The notes: generated from the letters alone by a model not told the origin. DNA of 64,000 nucleotides from Malania oleifera (GCF_029873635.1 NC_080428.1:70100966-70164965); one strand, 5' to 3'; positions 11,613 through 23,349 are shown, counted from the first letter of the stretch. Translations and numbers: made by a program.

Positions 11613-12514
11613 ACAACTCCACCTGTTCGACACTCTCCCCAGTATCTCCTACCACTAGTCTGATGGACAGGAAAACCCTGCACTGCCTGAACCTCGTGTC
11701 CTCTAGTCTCCTACCTCTGCCCACTGCCATGGTTTCCTCTCCTCCACTGATTCTGTCTAGGACCCTGCTGGTAGCCCAGAGATGCAAATCTCTTCATCTG
11801 ACCCTGTTCCTCTGCATCCAGCTGCTCACCAACCTCTGCCAATGCTGCTCTATCAACTAACTCAGCAAAATCTTAGATCCGTAGCACCACCACCTGTTTG
11901 AATATACTCCGCCTTAAGCTGCTCTTAAGTTGTCTCGCTTTCTTCACCTCATCAGGGACAATGTATGGGGCAAAACGAGAGAGCTCGATGAAACGCGCCG
12001 CATACTACTGGACTGATAATTGTCCCTGCTTCAAACTTAGGAATTCCTCCACTTTAGCCTCTCTGACAGTAGCTGAAAAATATCTATCAAAGAACAACCC
12101 TTTAAACCGATCCCAAGTCATGGCTATCGGAATCGCCCTCTGCTGCTCCAGCAGTCTCACCGCAATCCACCACCTCTTGGCCTCCCCTGTCAATCTATAG
12201 GTGGCGAAGAGGACCCTCTACTCTTCCGTGCACTGTAACACGGCCAGGACCTTCTCGATCTCTTGCATCCAATTCTCATTGGCTGCAGGATCGACTCCTC
12301 TCGAAAAATCTAGAGGATTCATCTTCATAAACTTCTCGATAGGGCATCCATGGCCTTCCGACGGACCACCCTGCTCCCTCGAGCTCCTAGCGATCTCAGC
12401 CATAACCTACCGAGCCACGATATGTAATACCGCATCAGAGTCAGTCCCGGCTGCACTCGAGGGCCTTGCTCCATCACTACCACTCGCATGGGCACTACCT
12501 CCTCTTGGATCCAT
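11613..12514 (-). pseudogene. Element A gag
   Basis: The likely gag ATG is at 12512-12514 (MDPRGGSAHASG). The same frame continues through the gag core: AIEKF-like PIEKFMKMNP, then EAKRWW, the FKGLFFDRYF motif, then FIELSRFAPY. Within this frame stops occur where the family has Gln (for example after AR, after CTEE and after LSVQ). All are TAG or TAA, and no frameshift is needed across the core. Gag would form the virus-like particle. It is dead here by nonsense mutation. Confidence 0.8.
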
Positions 12515-12802
12515 CTTGGAAAATAACAAACGCAACTTAGCAATCCTATCCTTATAATTTACCCGCTAGACTTAGCCTCCTATATCAACACTCTCAGCTT
12601 ATTTCTAACCCTTGTCCTACATTCTAGGAACATAACCCGAGAATAGTTTGTTATGATTTTCCTGAAGTCGTCACCCCAGGAAAAACACAAAAACTACCAT
12701 AGAAGTCCTACCCCTAGACTGTAGAACAAAACCTTAAATCATTTCCTATACTCTGATATTATTTCCGCTACATTCTAAAGTCTACAGAACCTAACAACTT
12801 AA

Positions 12803-12817
12803 GCACTGATACCAAAC
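12803..12817 (-). other. Primer binding site of element A
   Basis: On the minus strand the LTR end GTCGTCACA is followed by GTTTGGTATCAGTGC. This resembles the tRNA-Met primer site TGGTATCAGAGC with one change. It marks the 5' LTR/internal junction. Confidence 0.8.
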
Positions 12818-13274
12818 TGTGACGACCTGTTTAATTTCACACATTTTTTTTATAATATAATAAAACCCATATAATAAATCTAGCAAATCATAATCCACCC
12901 GGACCCATTGGTAGCAAGGATACAACAGAAACACATAACGGAAGCCTAAGCAGCAGGAAACACAAAAATCATAATAATTCATAACACCATACACAATACC
13001 ATCCATCACAATACCAGAGTTACTACATCCACTTTATTTAGGTATATACATCCCACAAAAATCTAACCATCCCTACCAAAACTTACCCTTTAGAGAGGGT
13101 AGATCAACAGTACTAAATCAGCGAAACTTTACCCGCTCTCCTATCAAGGGCTCTTGAAATGTTTATAAAATTCGGGGTGACACACCTCTTAGTAAGAAAA
13201 ATAAACTAACACTAGTGTGTGGCAACATGAGCATTTCTGTGGTATATATATAATTATGAACATAACCAGTAAAA

Positions 13275-13277
<3 letters not shown>

Positions 13278-13310
<33 letters not shown>
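13278..13310. repeat. (TA)n microsatellite
   Basis: About 16 uninterrupted TA units inside the 5' LTR of element A. Confidence 0.95.
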
Positions 13311-13312
<2 letters not shown>

Positions 13313-14458
13313 CTAGGAAAAACGTGTATAATCACAACATAACAGAACATACTATATTCTCATAGCATAACTCATCTCATATAATAATAATAATAATACA
13401 AAAACATTCCTGGTAGGTTAGTTGGTTGTTGTCATGTATTACCCCCACATGACTGCGTTGTGTGGCCCGAAGGCGGGACCTCACAATGGTTGACCGACCA
13501 CTACCAAGTTAAAAGTACAGTCTGTAAGTCCGATGGGTCTACTAGACCTGGTCCATACACCAGGGGCGCTCACATTTCTTAAAACCACATCGACCATCCA
13601 ATCTCACACCACTCCGTACAGCAGGGTTAACACAAATATCATGATGAATCATGAACACATAGCATCGGTACTATGTAAGTACTAGCCTAGACCAAGCCAA
13701 CCCAGGTTCTAATAACACATAGCATATACTGAAACTATGATACATAGATATTTCTTATCATTAATTATCAAATCAATCATATCATTTTGCATATATACGT
13801 ATATCATAAAAATCATTGCCCGAACGCTGGTATTTCACATTTTACCATAGTTCGGCTTGTACGCCAGCAAATCATATCCATAGCTCGGTCCGTACGCCAG
13901 TTTTTCACATTATAAAAATCCATATCTTTATCATATTCCCAAAAAACAGTATTCATAACAAATTCTACTCATGCCACACAAAATGGGTATTTCGCATATT
14001 TCAAACATATTATCATTTTTCACAGTATTTTCCAACATAATGCATAAATATACACACACACACACACATATATTTCCTTAAAATCAAATGATATAAAATC
14101 ATACTTATAGTTTTCATAATCAACTAACTTAGTTTATCCCCTGACCTGATTCCTGAAAAACCCCTACGAGAAATACTCCTGCACCCTCAGGGTTCCCCGC
14201 TCAACACCCTGAAAATGATATTCCGCATAACTAAAATTCAGTATTTCTACGCGTACTACGCTTTCTACAACTGTTAAATAGTCAAATACTGAGTAGAAAG
14301 TCTTACCCTAGATTTGGGATGGTTTCCAACTCAGCCCCACCAATGATTCACTACAGCAAATTTGAAGAGAACTCTCCCAAGAGTATCGTGGTGGGTTTAG
14401 ATCGTTGATTTGGAGAAGAATGGACCCAGAAAACTAGAGAGAAGGTTGGGGAGCTGAA

Positions 14459-14463
<5 letters not shown>

Positions 14464-14515
<52 letters not shown>
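14464..14515. repeat. (GA)n microsatellite
   Basis: About 26 GA units, reading as (CT)n on the sense strand of the LTR. They lie just after its TATA box, in the presumed start-of-transcript region. Confidence 0.95.
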
Positions 14516-14519
<4 letters not shown>

Positions 14520-14555
14520 TATGGCAAGATTAAGTTGAAAAATCTCGTTTAACAT

Positions 14556-14736
14556 TATTTATACACTAGCCTTCGTCAACGAGCCACGTCACCTCGTCGA
14601 CGAGGTCAATAGGCAATTCGTCGACGAAATCTTTCCTCATCGACCAAATTCAGAATCTCCCAAAACCTCTCTTGGTATTTTCTCGTCAACAAAACATACC
14701 CTCGTCAATGAATCCAATTGTAACTTCGTCGACGAA
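14556..14736 (-). promoter_or_regulatory. Palindrome cluster and TATA box of element A 5' LTR
   Basis: Three exact TCGTCGACGA cores and several variants (14571-14736) lie upstream, on the minus strand, of TATAAATA (14556-14563). Confidence 0.7.
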
Positions 14737-14828
14737 CGTGGACCTATTGCCTCTTTCTTTTCCTTTCCAATTTCTATTTCCTCCCTTTCTAATATTATTT
14801 AAATATTATAATTATTCGGGTCACTACA

Positions 14829-15953
14829 CCAAGAGATGAAATATGACGGCTAAATGTCGAGTTTATGAAATGTTGATTTTTATCGAGCTAGTTTATGACA
14901 GATATAATATGTCGGTTTTTACCGAAATAGTATCTAGCAGATATTTTCATAAAATTATGTATAACTTATGTCCTATACTATTTTATGAAATGAATTATGA
15001 TTACAATTTTATACGATATAAATTGTCATATATGATAGTAGAGCCCTGTTGTTATGATCTCATGTTAAGAGCATGGTACCATAGCTATATGTATGTAGGG
15101 GTACAACCACATGTTTCAGATAGAGTGTGGATATGGGAAAGGCGATTGGTGGCTTGGGTAAAGTACTCCCCGATGCAGAAACTCCGAGGCTCCATCCGAT
15201 GCAGTAATTCCGGATGACTCTACCTTCGGGCATATGGTAGGCACCATCGTAATACTATTATGTTTGACTTAGCTATAGTCGGCCGACTATATGCTAGGTC
15301 CAGCCTCCGGGCCACACAACCTGTCATGGGGGGAAGCATGTCTATGTTTATGTTAGCGTGATAAAGCTATTCTAGTAGTTCAGGTTGTATCTTCTAGGCA
15401 TATATGGGCATATTTACTATAAAAAAAAGACTATATTGAGCCAATAGTATGTATTTTCATATTTACAGAGCAATACAGATTTTAAATTGCCAATTAAATG
15501 TATTTAAATGTTAGCAATGTATGTACACACGAAATCTCATGCTAGCCACACACTGATGATAGTATAATCTGTCTTACTGAGAGGTGTCTCACCCTAGTAT
15601 ACAAATGTTGTTTAAGGTCCTCTGAGGGATCGAGTCTAGCATTCTGTCGGGCTGAGTTTACATAGTGGATAGTCCTTCCTAGAGTTGGTGAGATATTAGA
15701 CAGTATCTGTCTCTTTTGGGAATTGTCATAGCATATTATGTTTTTAGTTATGTATGGATGTATATGGGAAACAGTTGGAAACTCTGGTAAGTATTAGATG
15801 CGTATGTATTTCCACTGTGTATATTTATATAGATCAGCATGGAACACTCGTTTTTCCCTTGTTTGGGCAGGTTGTATATGTATGGTATCAAAGGGATGTA
15901 TGTTATATATGTTTAGTAGAACTCTGGGCCCACCTAGAGGGCCAGGGCGCTAC
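14829..15953 (+). mobile_element. LTR fragment H
   Basis: A plus-oriented LTR 3' part with the shared blocks GCATGGTACC, the GGTCCAGCCTCCGGGCC block and the dyad TGAGAGGTGTCTCA (15578-15591). It ends GGGCGCTACA at 15953. Its 5' part is missing; it starts flush at the edge of element A. Open frames at 14843-15217 and 15754-16040 are LTR-internal and not genes. Confidence 0.65.
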
Positions 15954-15961
15954 ATACTTAG

Positions 15962-16712
15962 GGTATGGGACATTAGTTTTCAAATCCAAGTTGTTATGTC
16001 TACTTGGATATTTGGGGCATTAGTTCCCAAATCTAAATAGCCACTTCTAAGTTGTTCCGACTATTTTGAATATATGAGACATTAGTTCCCAAATTTGAGT
16101 AGTCATATTTAAGTTATTTGACTATCTCGTTAATTCGAGTAATCATATTCAAGTTGTTATGACTATCTCAACAATCCGATTAGTCATATTCAAGTTGTTT
16201 TGACTATCTTGACAATCCGAGTAGTCGCATTCAAGTTGTTTTGACTATCTCGTCAATTCAAGTAGTCGCATTCAATTTGTTTTGACTATCTCGTTAATTC
16301 GAGTAGTTATATTCAAGTTATTTTGACTATCTCGTTAATTCGAGTAGTCACATCCAAGTTATTTTGATATCTCGTTAATTTGAGTAATTGCAATCAAGTT
16401 GTTTGTGACTATCTCAAAGAGATGTGACAATAGTTTCCAAATCTAAATGGTCACATTCAAGTTATTTTGGCTATTTCGAAGGCACGTGGTATAAGGTCCC
16501 AAATTCGAATAGTCGCATTCAAGTTATTTTGCTATCTCAAAGGCATGTGGCAATAGTTTTCAAATCTGAATAGTCACATTGAAGTTATTTTGGCTATTTC
16601 GGAGACACGTGACAAGAGGTCTCAAATTTGAATAGTCGCATTCAAATTATTTTGCTATCTCAGAGGCTTGTGACAATAGTTCCTACATCTGAATAGTCAT
16701 ATTCAAGTGGAG
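15962..16712. repeat. Tandem array, about 42-bp unit
   Basis: Some 16 diverged units built on CTATCTCGTTAATTCGAGTAGTC followed by ATTCAAGTTGTTTTGA. Later units (from about 16430) use a variant with GGCACGTGG and CAAATTCGAATAGTC. Unit length varies by a few bases. There are no conserved spacers, so this is not a CRISPR. It begins just after LTR fragment H ends. Confidence 0.8.
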
Positions 16713-16794
16713 TAGTAATGAAGAGATAGAGAAAAAGGGGAAGAAAATGAGAAGAAAATGACAAAAAATAAATAAAAAGGGGAGGAAAGTGACC

Positions 16795-16925
16795 GACTAT
16801 GGCATTTCGGTGAGGTATTAGTCGCTGAAATGCACGAGAGAAGCAGAGGGAGGGGATAAGCAAAACAACGCCATTTTGGGCTTAAGTGGAATGGCCAAAA
16901 CAGCGATGTTTCACTTAAGCGCTAG
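16795..16925. repeat. Consecutive short inverted repeats
   Basis: Several dyads follow each other: GGCATTTCGGTGA with TCGCTGAAATGC, CGCCATTTTGG with CCAAAACAGCG, and GCTTAAGTG with CACTTAAGC. They could fold into adjacent hairpins. Function unknown. Confidence 0.5.
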
Positions 16926-17135
16926 GCGCATGTGTACATGTGCCAGCCTTTTTTTTTTTTTTAAATAACAATTAAATATATATTTTTTAAAAATTAAATA
17001 TTATAATATTATATTTACGTATTTTTATATTATTTTCTTGAAAAATTATTAAATTAATAAAAAGGAATAAAAAATAATAAAAATGCAGGTTTTCCAAAAA
17101 ATGATAAAAAATTCTAGGAGTGTCCAAAAATGTCA

Positions 17136-17140
<5 letters not shown>

Positions 17141-17175
<35 letters not shown>
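17141..17175. repeat. Poly-A tract, 35 bases
   Basis: An uninterrupted A run directly before the 130-bp array. It may be the tail of an unrecognised retroposed copy. No TSD was identified. Confidence 0.9.
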
Positions 17176-17177
<2 letters not shown>

Positions 17178-17189
17178 AGAATTTCACTT

Positions 17190-17970
17190 CAAGCTTCATG
17201 CAAAAGCCCAAAATTACAAGTTAATCCTCCTTACCATTTCACACTGCACCGAATCACCTGATTCAGTAAAATTTGACAAAAAAATAAGCCAAAAAGTCGA
17301 AAACGATGATGCTTCTACCTCAATTTTCATGTCAAATAGTGAAATTGTTGGGAGATATTATCTTACCATTTCAAACTACCTCAAATCACTTGGTGCAATG
17401 AGAATCGATGGGAAAATACTAGAAAAGTATGAAAAAATAGGGGTGTTACCTCGATTTGAGAGTCCAAAGTCAAAAACACTGTCAAATCTTTTCTTACTAT
17501 TTTGGACCGCTTCGAAACACCCATAAAATAGTCAAATTTTACAGAAAGCATGTAGAAATGCCTATAATGAGTTTTTTTTCCTCGATTTGCATGCACATTG
17601 ACAAAAACACCATCATATCTCTTTTTACTATTTCGAATAGCTCCAAATCTCCCGTCACAGTCAAATTTGGCAAAAAACAAGTAGAAATGCCTATGACAAG
17701 GGTTTTGCCTCGATTGGTATGTACTTTGCCAAAAATATTATTAGACCTCTTCTTACCATTTTGGATTGCTCCAAATCACCCAAAGCAATCAAATTTGGCA
17801 AAAATAGGCTAAAATGTATGGATTGATAAGGTTTTACCTCAATTTGTATGCAAAAGGTCAAAACCAATTTCAAACCCCACCTTAAAGTTGTGGGCCACTC
17901 CGAATCATGCAAAATCAACAAAAATGACAAAACAAAGCGAAAGGGACAAAAATAAAAAAGGAAGAAGGAA
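17190..17970. repeat. Satellite-like tandem array, about 130-bp unit
   Basis: Corresponding points (CCTCGATTTG or CCTCAATTT) fall at 17321, 17452, 17582, 17711 and 17840, giving periods of 131, 130, 129 and 129. Units contain CTTACCATTTCGAATnGCTCC and GTCAAATTTGGCAAAAA. About six units are visible, including partial ones, with strong divergence. Open frames of 65-118 codons on both strands result from the periodicity and are not genes. Confidence 0.85.
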
Positions 17971-19119
17971 GTAAGAAGTTTGTCAACCTTCGTTTTGGGC
18001 ATTCCATCAAAAATGGGCCATCGATAGGTCAAAATGACTATTGATAGTTAGGAGATATATGTATTCTTAAATTACAGCAACTCATAGGAAAAAAAAATAT
18101 GAATTTTCTTGTTTTATAAAATTAATAAAAAAAATTGACTCACTCTAAAAATGAGCACTGCAAAGGCTATTCCAAATATAGGAGTTATATCATGAAATAA
18201 TTAGCTCAAATATCAGATCGTCTCCTCAGGGAATGCAGATCGTTTTTAAATTCGCATAAAACAAAAATAAGAAAATAGTTTACTGAACACAATTCAAATT
18301 CGATTTCTTGGGATTTTTTTTAGAGCTTGTAATGAAATTAAAACAAAGCGGAACCTAAACTATGAATCTAACATGCATAAAGTAAATGACGAGAAACGAA
18401 TAACAGTGACAAATGATGGGAAAATCAACACAACTAATATTTTTATCCAATGTTTCATTCAACTAATAAAATGACTATAGGAAAATTAAACCAACTAAAC
18501 AACTCGATATCTAAACATTTGAATAATGACCCAAGATAAGAATTTCATAAGTTCAACAAAAATACAAAAACATTCAATAGCAAACTAAACTCATCATAAT
18601 AATAATCTAAACAAAAAAAAAAAAAAACCAAACAAGATCTTAAATCACAAATAACCCAATCCAAGTTCATTAATCTAACAAAGAGTCATTCAATAATGAG
18701 ATAAACTCAACCTAATAATAACTTAAATAAAAAAATGAAGCAGACAAGATCTTAACGAAAATGATTTAATCCAAAGATAAACTTAAACAAAATGTTGAAA
18801 AAATAACACTTGAGCAAGCAAAACCATTAAATAAAGAAAGCAAAACAAGATCTTAAACAAATTAAAATAAACCAAACTTAATAATGATTTAATTAAAAGT
18901 AAATTCCAACAACGACTTCAATAAAATTAACTAAACATTAAATCAAAGCAAAGTTCCGATAAGATGTTTAAATTGACATTGAAGTAAAATAATCAAAGGT
19001 AAAGTTTCAACCAGAATTTTAAAATAACAGTAAGTGAAATAAAATAATTAAATAAAAGCAATAGAAAGAGAGAGAGAGAGAAGATGGTCGTATGTTGGAG
19101 TTGCTGTGTGCTCTCTACT
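17971..19119. other. A-rich non-coding DNA
   Basis: Repetitive A-rich phrases (AACAAGATCTTAAA, AACTTAAACAAAA) recur loosely from 18500 to 19050. The stretch at 18220-18240 (CGTCTCCTCAGGGAATGCAG) looks retroelement-like, but I cannot place it. No coding or RNA gene was seen. Confidence 0.5.
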
Positions 19120-20950
19120 GTGGCGCGGAGTTTTTTTCCATTTTAACCCTGTATTTTTTAAATATATTAAATAATATTTTTTTGAGAAAATATTTCCCGA
19201 AATAACCCTGACGTAATCTCGCTACTTGGAGTAGAGAGATTTGCCACGTGTCATTTCCATAAAAAATATATTATTTAATATATTTTCAAAAAAATTAATA
19301 AATCGGGAAATAAATTATTCTGCGTAATAAATTATTTCCTGATTTATTACGCAGAATAATTTTTTTAAAATATATATATTTTCATATTAAATATAAAGAT
19401 AAATATATATATTTTTGAACAAATCTCAAAATTTTAAAATATATATTTTTATATTTTTCACTAAATCTCAAAAGCACTATCTTCTGTTTAAAATTTTAAA
19501 GCGATTCACATATTATTTTGGATACCTCAATTTAATTTTTAAAAATTGCTAACAAATGATCCTAATTTGAATGTCTTTTTGATAATTAGGTAGAATTATA
19601 TTTAATAAATAATAAATTAACAAAATGTAAAGAGAATTATTTAGAGTTTGAAATGGTTTTTATTTACCGTTCGGCGACAAAGCCCCAAAATTGTCACCGG
19701 TTTTCTCTCCTCCCCAGAAAATCGTCCCCATTTTTCTCCTTTCTCAGCCAAAAATTTATTTTTTTCAATTTCTTTTATTTATTATATTTTCTGGGTATTT
19801 ACACCCAATTTTATACCTTTTTTATATGTATATTCAAAATATTTTTTTTAAAAAGCTAAATTTTTATAACTTTTTAAAATTTTAAATATTAGAAAATGAA
19901 AAATATCTTCCACAACTAAGCAAGTCTTTAACATTTTTTTTTCTCATCTCTTATAATAAAGATAATCCATCTTTACTTTGAATAATAAATGTATACATAA
20001 TTATCATATCTTAATCTTCTCTCATTTTTTTTTATTAATTGAACAAAACAATAAGTGGAAACACCTAAAAAGTAGTCTTAGAAAAAGTATCCCACATAAT
20101 TAGAATCCACAAATAAATAAATTAATTACACAAATCTTTGACTTAGAGAATATTTAACCTCAAAAAAGCCAACACACTTTTTTTTTTGTTTCTTAAAAAG
20201 AATCAACTTTTTACTTTGATTTTTTCTATTCATCGATCATAAAAAATTAGTTAATAATTAAAATAAAAATTTATATTTGGGAATTTGAATTCGAGAATCA
20301 AATTTAAATTTGGGTAAAATTATAAAAAAAATATTTATTTTTTGTACAAATACATAAAAATCATATTCATAATTTAAATTTCAAACTCTAAATATATATA
20401 TTATTATTTTTAAATATTTTTTTAAAATGAATAAAATTTTTGAACGTTATATTTTCTGTCCCTTTAACAAACTGTCAGTGTATATATATATATATATATA
20501 TTGTCAACAATATTTGTTGTGTCAAACTCTAAATAATATTTGTTGTGTCAATATATATATATATATATATATATATTGACACAACAATATATATATTAAT
20601 TTCAGGGTACAATTAAAATTGATAATTTAAAATAAAGTTTAAAATTTCAATTTATTATACAATAAATTTTTTTAATATTCTTTTTTTAAAATAATAAATT
20701 GGGAAATAAATTATTCTACGTAATAAATTATTTCCTGATTTACTACGCAGAATAATTTATTTTCTAAACTTTTATTTTTTTAAAAAATATATTAAATAAT
20801 TTTTTTTTATGTAAATGACACGTGTCAAATCTCGCTACTCTAAGTAACGAGATTACGTTAGGATTATTTCGGAAAATATTTTTCCAGAAAAAGTATTTTA
20901 TATATATTTAAAAAAGAAAGCGATAAAATGGAAAAAAAACTCCTGCGGCG
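19120..20950. mobile_element. Fold-back or MULE-like element with ~250-bp inverted arms
   Basis: The left arm (19120 to about 19372) and right arm (about 20695 to 20950) are inverted copies, by eye about 80% alike. They share GGAGTTTTTTT-CCATTTTA, ACGTAATCTCG and CACGTGTCATTT. Each arm also ends inward in its own palindrome built on ATTCTGCGTAATAAAT. The 1.3-kb centre is AT-rich with (TA)n at about 20477-20510 and 20550-20575 and has no transposase. Long inverted arms suggest a non-autonomous Mutator-like or fold-back transposon. No clear target duplication was found. Confidence 0.6.
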
Positions 20951-21400
20951 CGCCTCCCTATGAGATAAGACAAAGCAAAGCTACCCAACCCTAGCTACCC
21001 CTTTCTTTTAAACTTCCCAACCTTTTTTAAGCCCTCGGCGCATGGCCTTTGTTCACGCGTGGGCTTTTCAAATCACATGCATGCGGACGGCCACGAGTTG
21101 CATGCACATGACTCTCCTTTTCATGCGGCGCCTCTTCCCAGCGACCTCCTTCTCTGCACACGGCCCTAGAATCAACTGGTGCAACACGACCAACTGCTGC
21201 CTCTCCAAAGTCAGGATCCAATACCTCTTCAGTTGCAGAATCATCACCGTCCACAGAAAATGTTCGCACCTTGAAACTTGCAGGCGTCAAACCTCGACTC
21301 TATGGCAGTCCATTGTTTTCTCACAGCTCATCTTCAATCACTCACTAATGGTAGCCAATGACAAATTGTAATCACACATAGAATTGCATGCAGTGAGGAT
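20951..21400. other. GC-richer segment, possible gene fragment
   Basis: This stretch has near-normal base composition, unlike its AT-rich flanks. Open frames run on both strands (plus 21042-21371, 109 codons; minus 21027-21290, 87 codons), and a third plus-strand frame is Ser/Thr-rich. None matches a family I know. It may be an exon remnant or a captured fragment next to the inverted-repeat element. No start context, splice sites or promoter supports expression. Confidence 0.3.
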
Positions 21401-22735
21401 GCCATTTGCACAACAGATCCCTTTATGCATATTCCTGATAGCATCCCTAGACATGTGTTACATTCCCAACGATAGCATGTATTAAACATGAACATTCGTA
21501 AATTTACGATAAAATTAGGATAATTATCTTGATGTTATCCAATAAGTTCAATGGTTAAAATATTGAATATAATTAAGTATTTAATTAAAATATTAACACT
21601 TAATTAATATATTTAAATACTTAATTACACAATTTTGATGCGTAATTAAAAATAACTAGTAAGTAAGAAATAACTAGATTTCTTTTTTAAAACATCATGA
21701 ATATAAATAATCATTTTATAAAATAAATATTCAACAAATCAAAAAACAAAAGTATTGATTTAAATATGTTGGCCTCCTTATAAAATTTTGTGAAATGAAA
21801 AACATATATATCATGCAATAGTTTGTAATTAGATAGAAGTTACATGCAATGATGTGTCATTATTTTCCTTAAAAAAGGACTTTTAAATTAAAATAAGAAC
21901 GAATATTCCATGCATTGTCATCAAGTAATCACAAGATTATGGAATGAAACTCTTGCCTATTAGTAATGAAATAAACTGTTCATAAATTTTCGAGCATGAA
22001 AAAAGTCATTTCATAATATTTTTTTTATAATTAAATCTATGACATGAATGGTATAAACTCCTCAATAATTATTATTTTTTATTTTTGTATACTCAAAGTC
22101 TCAAATTTAAAATCGAAACTCAAATCTTTACCTAACTTATTAAAAGACGTTGGTGACATACAATGCAACAATATTTATCAACTTGTTCTTCGAAAAAAAA
22201 ACTCTTTAATCAGATTAAAAATAAATATTTAGTGGAAATTTCTTAATACTATAAGAATTTAACCAAACATATCTAATTGTAAAGGGTAACATCAACCTCA
22301 TCTAAATCTAAAAGCAATATGTGTATGGTCAAAGTCTCCTCATGTATTTTATCCTCTGTACATCCTTTGATTTTTATTTATTGTTTTGTTTGGTGTGACA
22401 TCGTGGATGTTGAAAATCTTTCTATTAGCCATCATCATGATATTATTGTTTATCTTTCTCAAAACAAGAATTAATCAGTGACTCAAATTAAATTCTAAAT
22501 ATCAACATTGTTTAACTATTTTTAGTACATAAGATTATTTATGGAAGTATGAATTTCAAGTTTTAGATTTATAGTTAGGTGAAAACCATGATACCTAATC
22601 ATTAAAGCTTTCTGGTGATTTTTTAAGTATTTGTACACTCTTTCTATCATAAAGACGTACCAATTCTTATTTTGTTTTGTCTCCTATCCTGACTTAGCTC
22701 GATTAGATGTAAAGAAACTTGACTCATTTTGCTAA
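21401..22735. other. AT-rich intergenic DNA
   Basis: No open frame of substance, no repeat boundary and no RNA gene were seen. The 62-codon frame at 22044 is low-complexity. Confidence 0.6.
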
Positions 22736-22740
22736 CCTAT

Positions 22741-23349
22741 TGTTAGCACCGGAGGAATCCATAAGTGGTATTAATACACATGAGTGAGTGTCAACTTGAT
22801 TCAAAAGCTTAAGTCTATTGGGTCTTGAGCCCAACCATGTATATAAGCACCCATTATCCACTCAAATTTTTCAACGTGGGACAAACTCACAAGTGGAATT
22901 CTCAACAATCTCCCCTTTACTTATGAGTTTCAACTGCTCCCCTTTGAATGAAAATCGTCTCCCTTATAGGAGTAAGCTCAATTCCCCAATAGTTGCTCTA
23001 CTGGACCTTACCACTGGTGCCTTACGTGGCTCGAATTACATTGCCCGTGCCTCCAAACCAATCCTACCTCCCACGTTTTGACCCTATTCGAATCCCCTCA
23101 GTCATAGACTTGGTCCTCCAACTGTTAGCACGTCAAAAGAATTAGCTTCACATCTCGACTTTTACGATGTTGCTCACCCAAAGTTACGAACTGTCGGTTC
23201 TGATACCAGTTATTAGCACCGGAGGAGCCCAGGAATGGTCTTAATACACATAAGTAAGTGCCAACTTGATCCAAAGGCTTAGCTTTTGGATCAAATTGGT
23301 GTTCATCCATGTGTATCAAGCCCACCCATTGACTCCTCTAGTCCTAACA
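22741..23349 (-). mobile_element. Complete TRIM element, 609 bp
   Basis: Two short LTRs (22741-22907 and 23211-23349) share the GTTAGCACCGGAGGA start, allowing TATTAGC in the second. They flank a 303-bp non-coding centre. On the minus strand a tRNA-Met type PBS (TGGTATCAGAAC, 23197-23208) follows the upstream LTR, and a polypurine tract (AAAGGGGAGAT) precedes the downstream LTR. A perfect 5-bp target duplication CCTAT lies at 22736-22740 and 23350-23354. It has no gag or pol, so it depended on another element's proteins. The open frames inside are not genes. Confidence 0.85.

Larger units (their letters stand above)
7173..12817 (-). mobile_element. Internal region of gypsy element A (Tekay/Del-like, inferred)
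   Basis: Read on the minus strand, the order is PBS, gag, zinc knuckle, protease, second protease, reverse transcriptase, RNase H, integrase, PPT. Protease-RT-RNase H-integrase is the Ty3/gypsy (Metaviridae) order. The integrase C-terminus has the W-R-x-H and EDE-RKYPHL pattern typical of Tekay/Del-type plant elements; that clade assignment is by memory of the family and was not computed. Several nonsense codons and frame changes make it non-functional. The double protease indicates a chimera. Confidence 0.85.
12818..14828 (-). mobile_element. 5' LTR of element A (2.0 kb)
   Basis: On the minus strand it starts TGTAGTGACCCG (14828) and ends GTCGTCACA (12818). It has GTACG-type internal repeats near 13808-13900 and matches the family of L2 and L3, unlike the LTR at 3555-7172. 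It contains (TA)n at 13278-13310 and (GA)n at 14464-14515. No matching target duplication was found at the far end of the element, as expected if that end came from another element. Confidence 0.8.

Noticed and set aside
17329..18032. Overlapping 65-118 codon proteins on both strands
   Set aside because: Generated by the 130-bp tandem array. Sequence similarity between successive units explains the long frames.
19120..20950. LTR retrotransposon
   Set aside because: The two arms are inverted, not direct, and there is no PBS or PPT.
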